Source: Haliclona indistincta (taxonomy: Eukaryota > Porifera > Demospongiae > Haplosclerida > Chalinidae). Taken from it: a DNA stretch of 64,000 nt. The position numbers were made by a program, and so were the translations under genes. Of the stretch, positions 23,448-35,111 are shown piece by piece. A model generated the notes under the pieces. The model was given only the letters and a program-made list of their open reading frames with translations, ran no database searches and had not been told where the DNA came from. The stretch covers positions 1,134,658 through 1,198,657 of the forward strand of contig OZ024787.1 in the NCBI GenBank assembly GCA_964017065.1. The letters run 5' to 3'. Numbering within the stretch: the stretch's first letter is position 1; each line of letters starts with the position of its first letter.

Positions 23448-24053
23448 AACCCTCGGCGCATGCGCGAGGGTTACGGTACTTGCTCTGTCGTTCGATCGTT
23501 CATTCATTCGTTCTGTCCATCGAGCTACAGAGACCATCGCTCACTTCTGAAACTCGGTAAAGTGTAGAACTCTATTCCTGGTAATATTGTTTCCATCTCC
23601 ACAACTTCTACATTTAAATTGTTATTAAGGCACTTTGTTTACCAATAACTCTCATTAACCATTGTTGCTTGTATCTGTTTTGTCGTGTTCCTTTTTTCTA
23701 TTTGTTTTTTTAGTTATTGTTTTTGACTTCATTGCTAAGTTTATTTGTTTATCTGTCTTTGTTCCTTTGTGTGTCCTGTTTTTCTTTTTTTTCTTACTGG
23801 TTGGCCTTCATATTAGCTTTGCTAGTTGGTCACACCTGCCTTTGGCAAAGATTTAAAAAAAAAAAAAAAAAAAAGTGTTCATGCATGGTCACGCCCACTT
23901 GACACACCTTGTCTCGGTTGTGGTCAGCACTTTGCTGTCTTCTGGTTAGCAGTGCAGTTTCAATAGCAAGCAGGTTGGCTTTAGCTGCAAAGCTAACTAA
24001 AGAGCTAACTCTGCAATGTGCAACACGCCGAGGGTTTCGTGAAGGCTGTTCTT
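23448..24053. mobile_element. 606-bp insertion inside formin A exon 11
   Basis: Copies B and C read GATCATTGAACTGGAG across this point; copy A is interrupted after GATCATT. The inserted DNA starts AACCCTCGGCG (23448-23458) and has its complement CGCCGAGGGTT at 24026-24036, followed by 17 extra bases before homology resumes. It contains T-rich sequence and a run of 20 or so A residues (about 23857-23874) but no coding frame. A short inverted-repeat element is likely. Confidence 0.75.
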
Positions 24054-24659
24054 GAACTGGAGGTGATCTGACTATTTCGAATTTTCTTGCTATTAGCTAT
24101 TTAGTTCTTGTTCGTATGGTACAGGCTCAGTGGAAGCAGCTTGACCAGCTCCGGGAGGTCAACAAGCGCTACCACACACACACTGTGGAGCTCAAGGACA
24201 AGATAGCTGAACTAATAGTGAGTACACATTTTGATGTGATGATGCACAAAAATACGATAACCTCATAATTACTATTATTTATTTTCGCTTTAATGTGAAA
24301 GTAGCATTTCAAAATTCACTGAAGTGCCTTCAAATTTGTGCAGTAGCATAATAATTTATAATGATTGTAGGAAGAGAATATGTCAGTGAAGGCAAATCAA
24401 GAGAAGCTGAGAGTGATGCTGAGCCAAGTTGAGAAGATGAACGTTGATGATATTGCTGAGGTGAAGGTTGCTGCTGCTGAGAATGGAGCAGAGACCAGCA
24501 CTACCAAGGCAGCGCCACCTGGGGAGAAGATAGGAGAAGATGATGAAGAAGAGGAAGAGGAAACAGACAATGTAGCTGTGCCTTCGAATATACCAGCACC
24601 ACCTCCACTGCCTCCTGTACTAGGAGAACTAGGAACAGGTTAGTGAGAGATATTTGATT

Positions 24660-24864
24660 GCCTACTCTCCATCTCTCTTTCTCTCTCTCTTTCTCCTTGC
24701 GCCCCTTTCTCCCTCACACTCTCTCTCTCTCTCCCTTCCGCCCCTCCCTCTCTTCCTCCCTCCCTCTCTCTCTTTCTATTTCCCTCTCCCTCCCTCCCTC
24801 TCTATCTCTCGCTCTCTCCCTCCCTCCCTCTCTCTCTTCCTCCCTCACTCCCTCCCTCTCTCTA
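24660..24864. repeat. pyrimidine tract in formin intron 13
   Basis: About 200 bases of CTCT/CCCT preceding the FH1 exon. Equivalent tracts are at 38905-39090 (copy B) and 53705-53858 (copy C), each of different length. Confidence 0.8.
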
Positions 24865-25060
24865 GGTATACCGGTCCCTCCTCCCTTACCTGGCATGGGG
24901 TCACTACTAAAGAAACCATATGTACCAAACGTCCCTCTACCTATGTTGAACTGGGTCCCGATCCGTAATGCTGAGCACACTGTATTTCAGGTAAAGGCTC
25001 ACAATAGCAGCTAACATAGATGGTTAAGATAGTGATTACACGAGGCCTTAAGTGAATAGT

Positions 25061-25170
25061 GTAGAGTGTCACCATCATGCACTGATGTGTTCAGTCTCTG
25101 TCGTCTTTATTGACACGATGGAGGATGATCAGAGACTGAACACATTAGTGCATGAAGGTGACCCTCTATA
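25061..25170. repeat. ~110-bp palindromic element in formin A intron 14
   Basis: Same hairpin as 9763-9868. Degraded versions occupy the same intron in copy B (about 39294-39380) and copy C (about 54065-54137), so the insertion predates the duplications. Confidence 0.75.
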
Positions 25171-28100
25171 CACATTCCAAAAGACGACAACTAAGTTTTT
25201 ATTTAGTTTTCTCACTTTGTCAACATGAACATGTTGCCAACCAAAATAATTATTGATGATTTTTGGTATACACTCACTGTAGGATATGAATGATGAGACC
25301 ATTGTTGAAGAAGTGGACTTCTCAGAATTTGAGGCACTCTTTCAAACGAAGAGATTCGTAGCTAAGCAGAGCCGTGTTGAAACAGACGGTAAGTAAGAGC
25401 ACCTTTATGATGGCTCTTCATGTAATGGAGTGTGTGTGTTCACAGGTGATGTTAAGATAGTTCATTTGGACCTGTTTGATAACAAACGACAGCGAGGAAT
25501 AGGTCAGTGGGTGTGGTCATACAGGCAATACTGTACATACACAGAGACAGCAGTTTGAATAGATCTTGCAATGTGAAAACGATGAGTGATCACGAGATTA
25601 TATTTGAACTCTCTGTTGCAGTGTTTGCTAAATGGTGTATTCGTCTTGATCCATCATACATCGCTCAGTTCATACTCAACACTGACCTCGATGGACTGCT
25701 GTCTGAACACTGTGAGCTACTACTGCAGATTGTTCCACAGGAGAAAGAGGTTCACACACTCACAATTACGCTTATCTGATTATTCTTTTGCAATAGAGGG
25801 ACACACTTGCTAAAAATTCTGATCGAAGAGATGAGTTTGGTGAATCTGAGGAGTTTCTGTACCAGGTCAGTGACCTCTTGAAATATCTGTATAAGCACTT
25901 TTCATTTACTGCTCTAGCTTGCTAGGATACCTCGACTAGAGCAGAGGTTATCCATCATGTTCTACATGGGAACATTTGATGAACTGCTCTGCACCACACA
26001 ACCAGTGAGTGAAGACGATACACCACAGTACTCATAAACATTTCGAGCATAAAAAATTTTCTAGGCAGTTTCAAAATTTTTTACGTTACCGGTATAATTA
26101 TTATATCAAGTAATATCTTATCATCATGGAGCTAGTACAATATCTCCAGACACAGTGTACTTCAGTAGTCACTGAAATAGTGCCAGCTCTATCCTAAGTA
26201 TCTATCTTTAGTCATCTTTGTGTATTATGTAGAAAGTCAATGCAGTATTGAAGGCGTCATTATCAATCTTCAGAAGTCCCAGACTAAAGAAAGCATTTGA
26301 AGTGAGACAGCTCACTATCACTCACACTCCTGTGTTCTAACTTGCATCAATGTGTGTGTGCGTCTCTCTATCATAGATTATTCTTGCATTCGGCAACTAT
26401 ATGAACAGTAAGAGGCGTGGCTTAGCATACGGGTTCAAACTGGAGTCACTGGAAAAGGTATAACTAGAAAATTATAACATTTTAATAGTTTGATATCTTG
26501 GTGGTAGTTATTGGACACCAAGACCCAAGACAGAAAGCAGACTCTACTAAACTACATCACTCATATTGTAGAGACCCTATATCCCAATGTACTGTCCTTC
26601 TACGAGGACCTCAGCATCAGTGAAGCTTGTGAAGGTACGATTCATAATGATGATATTGTGAGTATTAGCTGCAGTATGGTCTGATAGTTACACCATACAT
26701 GTACATCTAAAGATACCTCTTCATGTACAATGGAATTATGTATTTCTGTTGCTCATTTTTTATTGATTTTTCTTAATGTGTAGCTATTGGCGTTGTTTTA
26801 TGTTATGTTGCTATTTTCCTTGGAGACAGTGGATGGTGATTTCGAGACACTCCAACAGGGTCTGAAGGTTGTGGAGGAGGAACAGCAGCGAGATGCACAC
26901 AACTTCATACTCTTCATATCCTCCATTACACACACATGCATGTATGCATTTGCGTGCACTAACTAAGCAAAATTGTAGATACAAAATTTTGTTGATTGAG
27001 AAAAATTTTTAAGGGACCTAATCACACAATCCTTATATTTTTGTGACCTTAACTCCTGCAATACAGTTTCTATAAGCAAGCAGTGAAGAAGATCAATAAA
27101 CTCACTAATGCTCATCTTAAAATGAAGGATGCATATCGTGAAGCTTGTCTCATGTTCTGTGAGAGCCCGAAAACTGAACCGTCAACATTTTTTGCTTTTT
27201 TCAAAACTTTCATTGCAAACTGGAAAGTGAGTGAAGACGAAAGCATTATTAATCCTAGTACTTTATCTCTTTTTTTCCAGAAAGCGATTTCAGAGAATCA
27301 TTCTCGTAAGAGAAGAAAGATGGCGCCTGCTGAGGCACTCTTGAAGAAACAGAGCCAGCAGGAAGTACTGAAGGACATTGCATCACAAGCAGCTGAACTA
27401 GTAGCTTTACGAAAGGACCCAAAAGCAGCTGTCAGCACAGAGACAGTAGATGCTAGTGAGAAGAAAAAAGCAGCAGAGAGAATGATGCAAGAAGCAAGAG
27501 CTGACATGTCTGAGGAGGAGTCAAAAGAAGAGGAGAAAGAGGAAGAAAAGGAGGAGACAGCAACTGAGCCTAAGAGTTTGAAGGATCGAGTGCCTTGGTT
27601 AGCTGGTAATATAAAGAGCAGAGGAAGAGTGGATCGAAAGAGACGAGTTGGAGTGACCGAGAGACCACCAGAAATGGAGACAAATGAGGAAGAAGGAGGC
27701 GGTGACATAATCCCTCCTCCACCCGAGTTCCTTGATCAAAATGGCTACACAGAAACAGCACCTGGACGTGGTGCTTTACCCGTGAGAGATAACTCGACAA
27801 CAGACAGCAAGCGATCCACTCGCAACTTGAACAAATCCTCCGCTCGTAACCAGCATCAGTCCAATACGTTATCTGCAGCTGGCAGCTCCAAGACCCTTCC
27901 TAAAGGAGTCCAACTAGACGATGATTACTATACACAGATGATGGACACTTGACACTACAACATAATTATTATAATATTTACAATGTGGTTTTCATAAACA
28001 AATAATCGATAAAGAGTTGCAGTTTATGTCTGGTCCGGATTTGTCTTTTTTGTGATTTGCAAACACCGGTATGGTTCTTGACGCTTCTTGTCCGAGTACA

Positions 28101-28426
28101 TTCAAATGTCCCGCGCGCGTAGTGGAGGTGTGGCTGTGTTATTCTACATATTGCACACCAGTATCTCCACGAGGGAGTCATGGCTCACAGCAGATCTAGC
28201 GGAGCTGTATTACAGAGCACAGGAGAGCAGGTAGGCTCACTTGTAATGACGGACGATGTTTTGATTTCTTGCTGTAGGCTGTAGGCTCAGGAAGGATTTA
28301 TTTGACAGCTAGACCACCGCCATCTTGGTGCCAGCCAGCTAGTTTCCAGTACAATCACACCCTCTACTCTGCGTCAGGTAGGAGAGAGAGAACTTTGTAG
28401 GCTTCTTACAATGCTGAAGTGAAGGG

Positions 28427-28535
28427 TGTAGAGTGTCATCTTCATGCACTAATGTGTTCAGTCTCTTTAGACACTGTTGTCTTTATTCACACGATGGAGG
28501 ATGATCAGATACTGAACAAGATAACACTCTACACT
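28427..28535. repeat. ~110-bp palindromic element, TM copy 2 intron
   Basis: Diverged version of the hairpin at 9763-9868, in the equivalent intron; its right arm is partly deleted (ACAAGATAACACTCTACAC). Confidence 0.7.
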
Positions 28536-30168
28536 TATCACTCCAGCATTGCAAGATGACAGCAAATCGTATATTGCTCAACCTTAGCTTCCTTTGGTCT
28601 CCAGGTTACACTCCATTGGGCGTGTCCCTCTCCCTCACACTATACTGTGCCTGTGTATCCATGTCCTCAAGCTAGCTTACCTGCTGCCCACTCCATCCCT
28701 CTCATCACCATTCTCCATCATGAGCAATGCTGGCCTCCTCCTCTCTGGTATAGCTGTCCTCCACACCAACACACTACCAGCTCCTATCAAGCTGAAACCA
28801 GTTAGTACAGACCCTTGATCATGATCATGACATTCTCTCCTCCTTCTCTTCATGATAGTTGTTACTGTACACTGGTGTGTTTGGTGTGGGGGTGTGTCTC
28901 TCTACTCCATTCGTCATCTCACACACCATCTCACTCGTGTCACAAGCTCCTTCATCACCTGCTAACCTAGTCAGTCAGTACTAAACCAGTATCAACCTCA
29001 CTCACTCACTCACTCGCTGTCTCCCTCTCTCCCTCCCTTCCTCCTCCCCCTCCCTCTCTCTCCTCCCTCTCTCTCCTTCTCCTCTCTCCCTCCCTCCCTC
29101 CATCTCTCTCTCCCTCAGTGTTGGTGTGTGCTAGTACTGGTGTCTTCATGCTGCAGTATCTTCCATCAGTAGCTCCATCAGAGGGGAAGACAGCTGTGTC
29201 ATATCTACCAATAGCACTGCTCAGTATTGCTGGCTTGTTCTATCTGTTACAACCAGAGTTTGTACCTATTGACGTGAGTGAGTGAGTGGGTGAGTGAGTG
29301 AGTGAGTAAGTGTGTCAGATATGTTTTGCCGCACTGTTTCTCTTCAGATCATCAAGGCACTCGGTGTGTTGCTGCTTCACCATCTCACTGACTTTGGTAC
29401 TGACTGGAGGATAGAGGCTACACTACAGGTCATGGCTTGGTGGGTGTGGCTAGGACTAGCATTCTAGCTAACTGTTGTATAATGCTGCTTATGTTAGCTT
29501 TCTTGAGCTCCTAGTGACTAGTATCTCTCTCTCTCTCCTCTGTCCAGGGGTATCATACTGACCTGGGCTGTGGAGTTGTCCGCCATATTCTTTGCTGTGA
29601 TCATGATAGCGTTCCGATCACTGATGCCGTCTGTGTTCCTGCACCTGACAGCCGCCATTGGAGGATGCTTCACTGGACTACTAGCAGCACTGAGAGTGAG
29701 TCAACCATACTCACGCTTACCTCACTCACCCACCCTTTAAATGCTTTCTCTACCTCTCCCTCCCTCCCTCCCTCTCTCTCTCTCCCTCCCTCTTCCTCTC
29801 CCTCTCTCTCTCTCTCCCTCTCCCTCTCTCTCTAGCTAATGCACAAGCTCCCTCTCCATCTTCCTATTGTGTTGTATGGTGTATCTGGTGCTACAGCTGC
29901 TACTATAGTCAGTATAGCCCTCATCAATGGAGGACAGTATCACAGCAAGATAAGAGTACTGGTCTCATCACTGTGAGTTAATGCACTGATGTAGCAGCAC
30001 TGGCTGTGACCACTAGAGGTTCAGGTGGGACTGCCCACACCTGCAGTGGGAGGCACAGTCAGTACTCCTGTGAGCTCATAGCCCGAGTTATAGGAATGGG
30101 TCAAATGAATTGCATTGCAAGACCTGCTCAGTGACTTGGCTCTACCAGTGACTCAGCTGTGTCTTGTT

Positions 30169-30949
30169 CAGACGCGATTCTACGATGGGGCTGAGGGTGC
30201 GCGAGCACCCCCCTCCTCTCCTGTAGATAGCTTGTTATTATGTTGTATGTTGGCAAGGGCGTATAGAGAGAAGAGGGCATGCAACCCAATACTATCCGTG
30301 AAAACATCGAAATCTTTATTGTTACTAAGAATAGCACTTTCCGTTATCAATTATTGTTATGGTATACGGAGGGTAAACGGAAACTGACGTCACTACACAA
30401 AGTAATGGCAGACCAAGCTGAAGAACACAGCACAATACCATGCTGCGCGCGCGGAGCACAGCCACGCCAGTCAAAGCGGAGAAAGACCGTGACTTCGCCT
30501 CTGTCCGATACTGCTCGTCGCCTGTTACTGGTAAAATACTATGCAGCCAATCAGCAGGAAGCATGAGGAAGCGACAGCGCCAACGATAGACAGTAGTTTC
30601 GTTTTACCTGCGTCTCAGCCAATGCCATCAGTGATACGCGACATGGTTGGCAATGGCAACCACCAGTATCCACAGCTTCATGTCGATTGTAGATTTGTCA
30701 GCTAGTTTTCATGGAGCACGCCTCGACACGCCTAGACAAGTACGCTGTATGACGCGTCCACGTTAAGATTTCGATGTTTGTATGCGTTGCATGCCCTCTT
30801 CTCTCTATACGCCCTTGCTAGGGCGTATAGATGTTGGCCAGCGCAACGCGATTGTTAACTCTCGAACATTTACAACATATACGGTAAATACGTAACATAA
30901 AAAATAGCTGCCCAGCACCCATCTGTCCTCATTCCTAGAATCGCCACTG
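30169..30949. mobile_element. 781-bp insertion with CAG..CTG ends (composite)
   Basis: Left end CAGACGCGATTCTACG; complement of the right end CAGTGGCGATTCTAGG. The pentamer TTGTT flanks both sides (30164-30168 and 30950-30954). TM copies 1 and 3 show the empty site CTTGTTCCCTCTCT. A second element is nested inside at 30253-30818. No transposase frame seen. The CAGTGGCG end is like that of the insertion at 16950. Confidence 0.85.
30253..30818. mobile_element. nested element with 33-bp terminal inverted repeats
   Basis: Left end 30253-30285 (GCAAGGGCGTATAGAGAG..) and right end 30786-30818 are reverse complements. The sequence GGGCGTATAG also appears just outside the right end (about 30821), suggesting a remnant of a further copy or part of the host element. 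No long coding frame recognised. Confidence 0.8.
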
Positions 30950-31675
30950 TTGTTCCCTCTCTCTATAGGTTCCTGGTACTAGCTGGTGTTAGTGGTTGGT
31001 CTGTTCTAGCTGAGAGGAATAATCTACCAGAGGACCTTGATACAGGTATAGCTCACCCACACACTATCTCACTCACCCTCTCTCCCTCTCAGCCTCACCA
31101 TTACCCTGTACTCTATCTAGTCTACACTATCGCTTGTAGCTATGGCTCTCAAGACAGTCTCAGTAAGTATCCTCCAACACCACTGCAGTCATCACATCTT
31201 TGTCTCTCTCTCTCGCCCGCCCTCCTCTCTCCTTCCCTCATTTTTCTCTCTCCCTCCATTTCTCTCTCTTCTTCCCTCCTCTCTTAGCTCAAGCTCTCCA
31301 ACCCATTCCTTCCTCTTATTGCTAACACCAGCTGTCTCCTTGCGTTCCTCTTCTCTCTATCCCTCCCTCTCGGTCTGGATGAGGCAGTCGTCATCTCTCT
31401 CATGTCATGTGTTATGTTGTTAGCTCAACCTGATGGTCTCATCATCCCTAGATCAGCCGGGCTCTTCCTAGCACCCTCTCTCGCTCTCTCCTCCATCACT
31501 CTCTACTGTATCTCATCATGGACCACACTCTCTCAGTTACTGCTAGCAACCTCACCAACTCAACTTGAACTGACAGGTATTCCAAATAAATTTCAAGTTT
31601 CAAAATGTCATGTACATGTGAATAGCATCAACATTAACGAAAGTCTTATCCCTCTCCCTCTCTAGCTCGAGTTGT

Positions 31676-33320
31676 GTTAGGTTGCCTACCACGTTCAACT
31701 TGGTACGAAGGAACGCGTAGACGACGTGAGAATAGTAGTGGATGACGGGCTGACTGGCAGCGATGGCTTTCTGGCTGTTGGTGAGCGCGGCGATCAAACG
31801 ACGTGAAGCATCAGTGTTGGTTCTGCGACAGTCTATAGCAATGCACTCGTTGTACTCCTGGCGTTTTACTCTTCTGGTAGCTATGATGGTCTGCAGCAGC
31901 GAGCTCTTTTCCTCCACCGACGACGTGACGACGACGTGACGTTTCCTCCACCGACGACGTCGGCATGACTACCAATGATTACCACTTGCGATCGTCCCTC
32001 TGCTGTGCTGCAGGCATTGTCGATAAAGCTTAGCCAGTAGTAGAGTGACTCACAGATCTTCTCCTCGCTCTCACTCAGGTCTACCACACAGAGAAACATG
32101 GCTGCTGACCTTCGCATCACTTGCTCGAGCACGGCGTCATGACTCGAGTAGTATTCTTGCTGTCCAGCAAAGTCATACACGACAAAGTTGCCCAGCTGCT
32201 CACTCTGGATGTGGTGTGGAACGATCCCTGCTGTGTAGCGTTGAACATCAGCGACACACTCTACAGCTGTAGAACTAGCTAGGCAGACGATGAGTTCAGT
32301 TATGGTAGTCTTACCAGCTCCACTGTCTCCTGTGAGTATCAGTTTAGTGAACGTGTGCACTGGGAAGGCTGTCCTGCACTCTTCGAATGGTTCAAATAAT
32401 TTAATGATATCATATTTGTCACTAGCATAGTACAATGCAGTGTGGCCAGACTTGTTCTTAGTCAGTGGATTCACTCGACCAGTCGATAACAGATATTGTA
32501 CAATGTGGGCGTTGTTATAGTGACAAGCACGGTGAAGTGGTGTATCACCATACTTGTTCTCACATGATGGGTTACAGTGTTCCTCTCTGATGAGATACTG
32601 AGCAATGTTGAGGTTACCATCTATACAAGCATAGTGAAGTGGTGTATAGCCATCATTGTTCTCGCATGATGGGTTACAGTGTTCCTCTCTGATGAGATAC
32701 TGAGCAATGTTGAGGTGACCATAGCGACAAGCATAGTGAAGTGGTGTATAGCCATCATTGTTCTCGCATGATGGGTTACAGTGTTCCTCTCTGATGAGAT
32801 ACTGAGCAATGTTGAGGTGACCATGGCGACAAGCATAGTGAAGTGGTGTATAGCCATCATTGTTCTCGCATGATGGGTTACAGTGTTCCTCTATGATGAG
32901 ATACTGAGCAATGTTGAGGTTACCATGGTAACAAGCATAGTGAAGTGGTGTCCTGCCAATACAGTTCTTGTCCATAGGGTCACAATGTAGTTCAACAATG
33001 AAATATTTCACCACCTCGAGGTGTCCATTGCGGGCGGCATAATGCAGTGGAATGTGTCCCTTCTCGTCCTTGCAGTTGGCGGCACACTTATACACAGATA
33101 CTAGCGCAGTAATGATATTTCTCCAGCCCCAGTACGCAGCTAGGTGTAGCAGAGAGACCAATGATATCGCACCATAGAATAAATCACTCATCTTGAACGT
33201 TGTCGTGATGGTAGCTGGTTCTGGTATGCTGGGCAGTAGCTGCTCCGCCACGAGCTTGTTCCCGCTCTTAAACGCGATAAAATATTCTTCCTCTTGTTCA
33301 TAATCTTCGTCTTCAGACAT
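31676..33320 (-). pseudogene. ROCO copy 2: truncated ankyrin-ROC fragment
   Basis: Starts MSEDEDYEQEEEY at 33320, as in copy 3. It has seven ankyrin repeats, then the ROC P-loop GDSGAGKTT and DFAGQQEYY. An insertion of about 26 bases that duplicates a GACGACGTGACG-rich stretch (about 31921-31955) shifts the frame just after IIGSHAD. The homology resumes in another frame (SLLQTIIATRR.. to ..FLRTKLNVV) and stops at about 31676, where TM gene copy 2 sequence begins. The COR and Death-domain exons are absent. At best it could make an ankyrin plus partial GTPase protein. Confidence 0.8.
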
Positions 33321-33495
33321 TTTTCACAGAATTTGAAGTCCTCTCCTCTTAAATTCAAATCGGTTCAAGCTCCTTGAGTCCTTGTTGCTTGTGTGGCTGC
33401 TTTGCGGTTTCCTGTGCGCGCCTGTGGTCTATTCTAATCACGTGATGCTCGATACCCGCGCCCGCCAAGGAAACTTCGTGTGTAGTGACTGGCAC
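33321..33495. promoter_or_regulatory. divergent promoter region, ROCO copy 2 / gene X
   Basis: Same block as in units 1 and 3, with TCACGTGA at 33438-33445. It lies between the ROCO copy 2 start codon and the intact gene X exon 1. Regulatory role inferred from conservation. Confidence 0.5.
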
Positions 33496-33597
33496 ATGGT
33501 CCTTCGCTGGCTGATAGTCGGCTTCTTGGTTGGTCTGATCGGTCTGTTCCTGGTCTACCTAGTTCACAGACTGGTGAGGTCAGTGCTTCATTTACAG
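33496..33597 (+). CDS. gene X exon 1: N-terminal membrane segment
   Basis: An open 34-codon exon beginning MVLRWLIVGFLVGLIGLF, a clear hydrophobic segment followed by a basic stretch (HRLVRSVLHLQ), with a donor CAG/GTCAGT. It is transcribed away from ROCO. The expected next exon (as at 20936) is not present to the right in this unit, where a minisatellite begins at about 35112. The unit 1 copy is deleted and unit 3 has lost the ATG (ACAAGG). The gene is unrecognised. Confidence 0.45.
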
Positions 33598-35111
33598 GTC
33601 AGTAAAACACATAATTAGAGTGTCACCTTCATGAATAGTCTGGAGACCCGCCCCTTTCGCATTAACAGGAAAGGGTCTGGGTTTCATACATCCATTATCT
33701 TATTAGTTTGGTTGATTTTTTTCTGCTGACGTCTCTTTTTCAGTACAAAGCTATTGCTCACGTGACGAAGGGTGGACACTGTAGATACCGTATTTCCAAT
33801 TGAAAATCTCTAGAAAAATTTATGCCAATTACTAAAAGTTTTTCAAGAATATCTCTGCAGTTTCTTCACCGATTTTAGTCGTTTAACTTGCAGTCGATTC
33901 GTAATGAGCTAGAAAACAAAGCAACAACAGAAACTAATCTCCTGCAGTAGATTTTAAAAATCGCTTGGACACTCTATTTACAGGTCAGTAAAACACATAA
34001 TTAGAGTGTCACATTCATGAACTAATGTGTTCAGTCTCTGATCATCCTCCATCGTGTGAATAAAGACAACAGTGACTGAACACATTAGTGCATGAAGATA
34101 ATAAGGTAAACGCCCCTAATTCCGGACACGTGATATTGGAATTTCAGTAATTTCTACGGGCGAAAGTTTCAAGTGTTATACTTTATTAGAATCTTCTAAA
34201 GGTTGGTCTGTGCAAGCATGGTGCAAGTTGCCAAAGCAGTTACATTCGATGTTAAGCGATGAAAGACTCAATCAACTCACTGCAGTTTCCTAATCCAGGC
34301 TTGACTTTAGAATATTGAGCAACCGAATCAGGCTGGCAACGAAATTTTTGTATAAAATGCCTGTAACTGGTGTTTGCATGACAGAAATTACCAGTGAGTG
34401 GTTGAACAACCTTGCTGCTGCATACTTAGCACCGTAACATCGACTACAGTTGGAGTAAGCAACAGAACTGCAGTGCAAAATAAGATAGAAATCGACGTAG
34501 GTTGAATTTTGACTAAAATTTACAGCAGTAGTTGACTCAAATACTTTACTGCCGCTCATTGCTATCATAAAAAGATCGATTTATTGATATTGAAGTTTGT
34601 CAGCGTGCAAGATCACTCGCCGAAGCAACAGTAGTTAAGCTTGGTGACAAAACCAAATCACGTTGGGTGCGGTTTTGATCAATTGTTTAGTAGGGCTATA
34701 GTTCTACCTGTATTCCTGCACCACTGGTAATAGTTTAGTACTTAAAACTCAGTGAGATGATGCTGCTATGATAGCTCTACCTGCGTAGTGAAAATGGCTA
34801 AACTACGTCAACGCGTTCTTGAGAAATGCAGCATGAAAAGTAGAGTGTCCGGAATTAGGAACCGTCCGAAATTATGTGCCGTTACCTTACTCTATAAAGT
34901 AGGGCGGTAATTCCGCCCACTCTTCAGTCGTTCCTAATTATAGGCTGCTTTATTACGGTGTAGAACAACTTTTCCAGTAACCAATAGCAGAATTTTACAA
35001 TTCAATCTAAGTGCTATTTGTGCTTGCAGCTGGAGTGTGTAACTTCTATCGACAGCATGAAAAACGAGGTGACTTTTCTTATTACTGAGAAAATTAGAAT
35101 AATTGTAATTA
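33598..35111. other. intergenic between units 2 and 3
   Basis: Contains fragments of the ~110-bp palindromic element (about 33617 and 34003-34097), about 1 kb not seen in the other units (roughly 33645-34000 and 34100-34890), and the unit-shared block with AGGGCGGTAATTCCGCCC at 34900-34917. A 92-codon minus-strand frame at 34290-34568 shows no recognisable domain. Confidence 0.5.

Larger units (their letters stand above)
21712..27952 (+). pseudogene. formin copy A: 5'-truncated DAAM-like formin with several lesions
   Basis: Covers formin exons 3-25 (HEMREGASS.. to ..TQMMDT). GBD/FH3 lies at about 21712-23133, the coiled-coil exons at 23257-24217, a short FH1 (VPPPLPGM) at 24866, and FH2 from about 24900 to 27226. 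Exons 1-2 are missing; the minisatellite abuts the intron before exon 3. Lesions relative to copies B and C: two extra bases in exon 4 (about 22082-22100); two bases missing in exon 11 (about 23422) followed by a 606-bp insertion at 23448-24053; and loss of the AG acceptor before SLETVDGD (CTATTT instead of CTAGTT, about 26812-26816). The last exon is clean and long (27281-27952). Unlikely to give a full formin. Confidence 0.8.
28180..31676 (+). pseudogene. TM gene copy 2: damaged, truncated into ROCO copy 2
   Basis: Exon 1 (28180-28230) encodes MAHSRSSGAVLQSTGEQ. Exon 2 has lost its LGHEGKG start: CAG is followed directly by GAAGGATTTATTTGAC. Exons 4 to 12 are largely preserved, and exon 12 (31288-31576) keeps the full LFLAPSLALSSITLYC stretch. 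The final exon starts at 31666 (CTCGAGTTG) and switches after about 10 bases to sequence belonging to ROCO copy 2 on the other strand, so the ..LPNGLLPRFGQGSYNAV.. tail and its stop are gone. A 781-bp element sits in the intron before FLVLAGVSGW. Confidence 0.7.

Noticed and set aside
23857..23874. A-run in the exon 11 insertion as evidence of a retrogene or SINE
   Set aside because: The run is internal and the insertion has inverted-repeat ends, so a DNA element fits better.
24654..25014. Ser/Pro/Leu-rich open frames over pyrimidine tracts (also 10312-10569, 11220-11600, 36560-37060, 38790-39194)
   Set aside because: They translate CT repeats inside introns and run through known splice sites.
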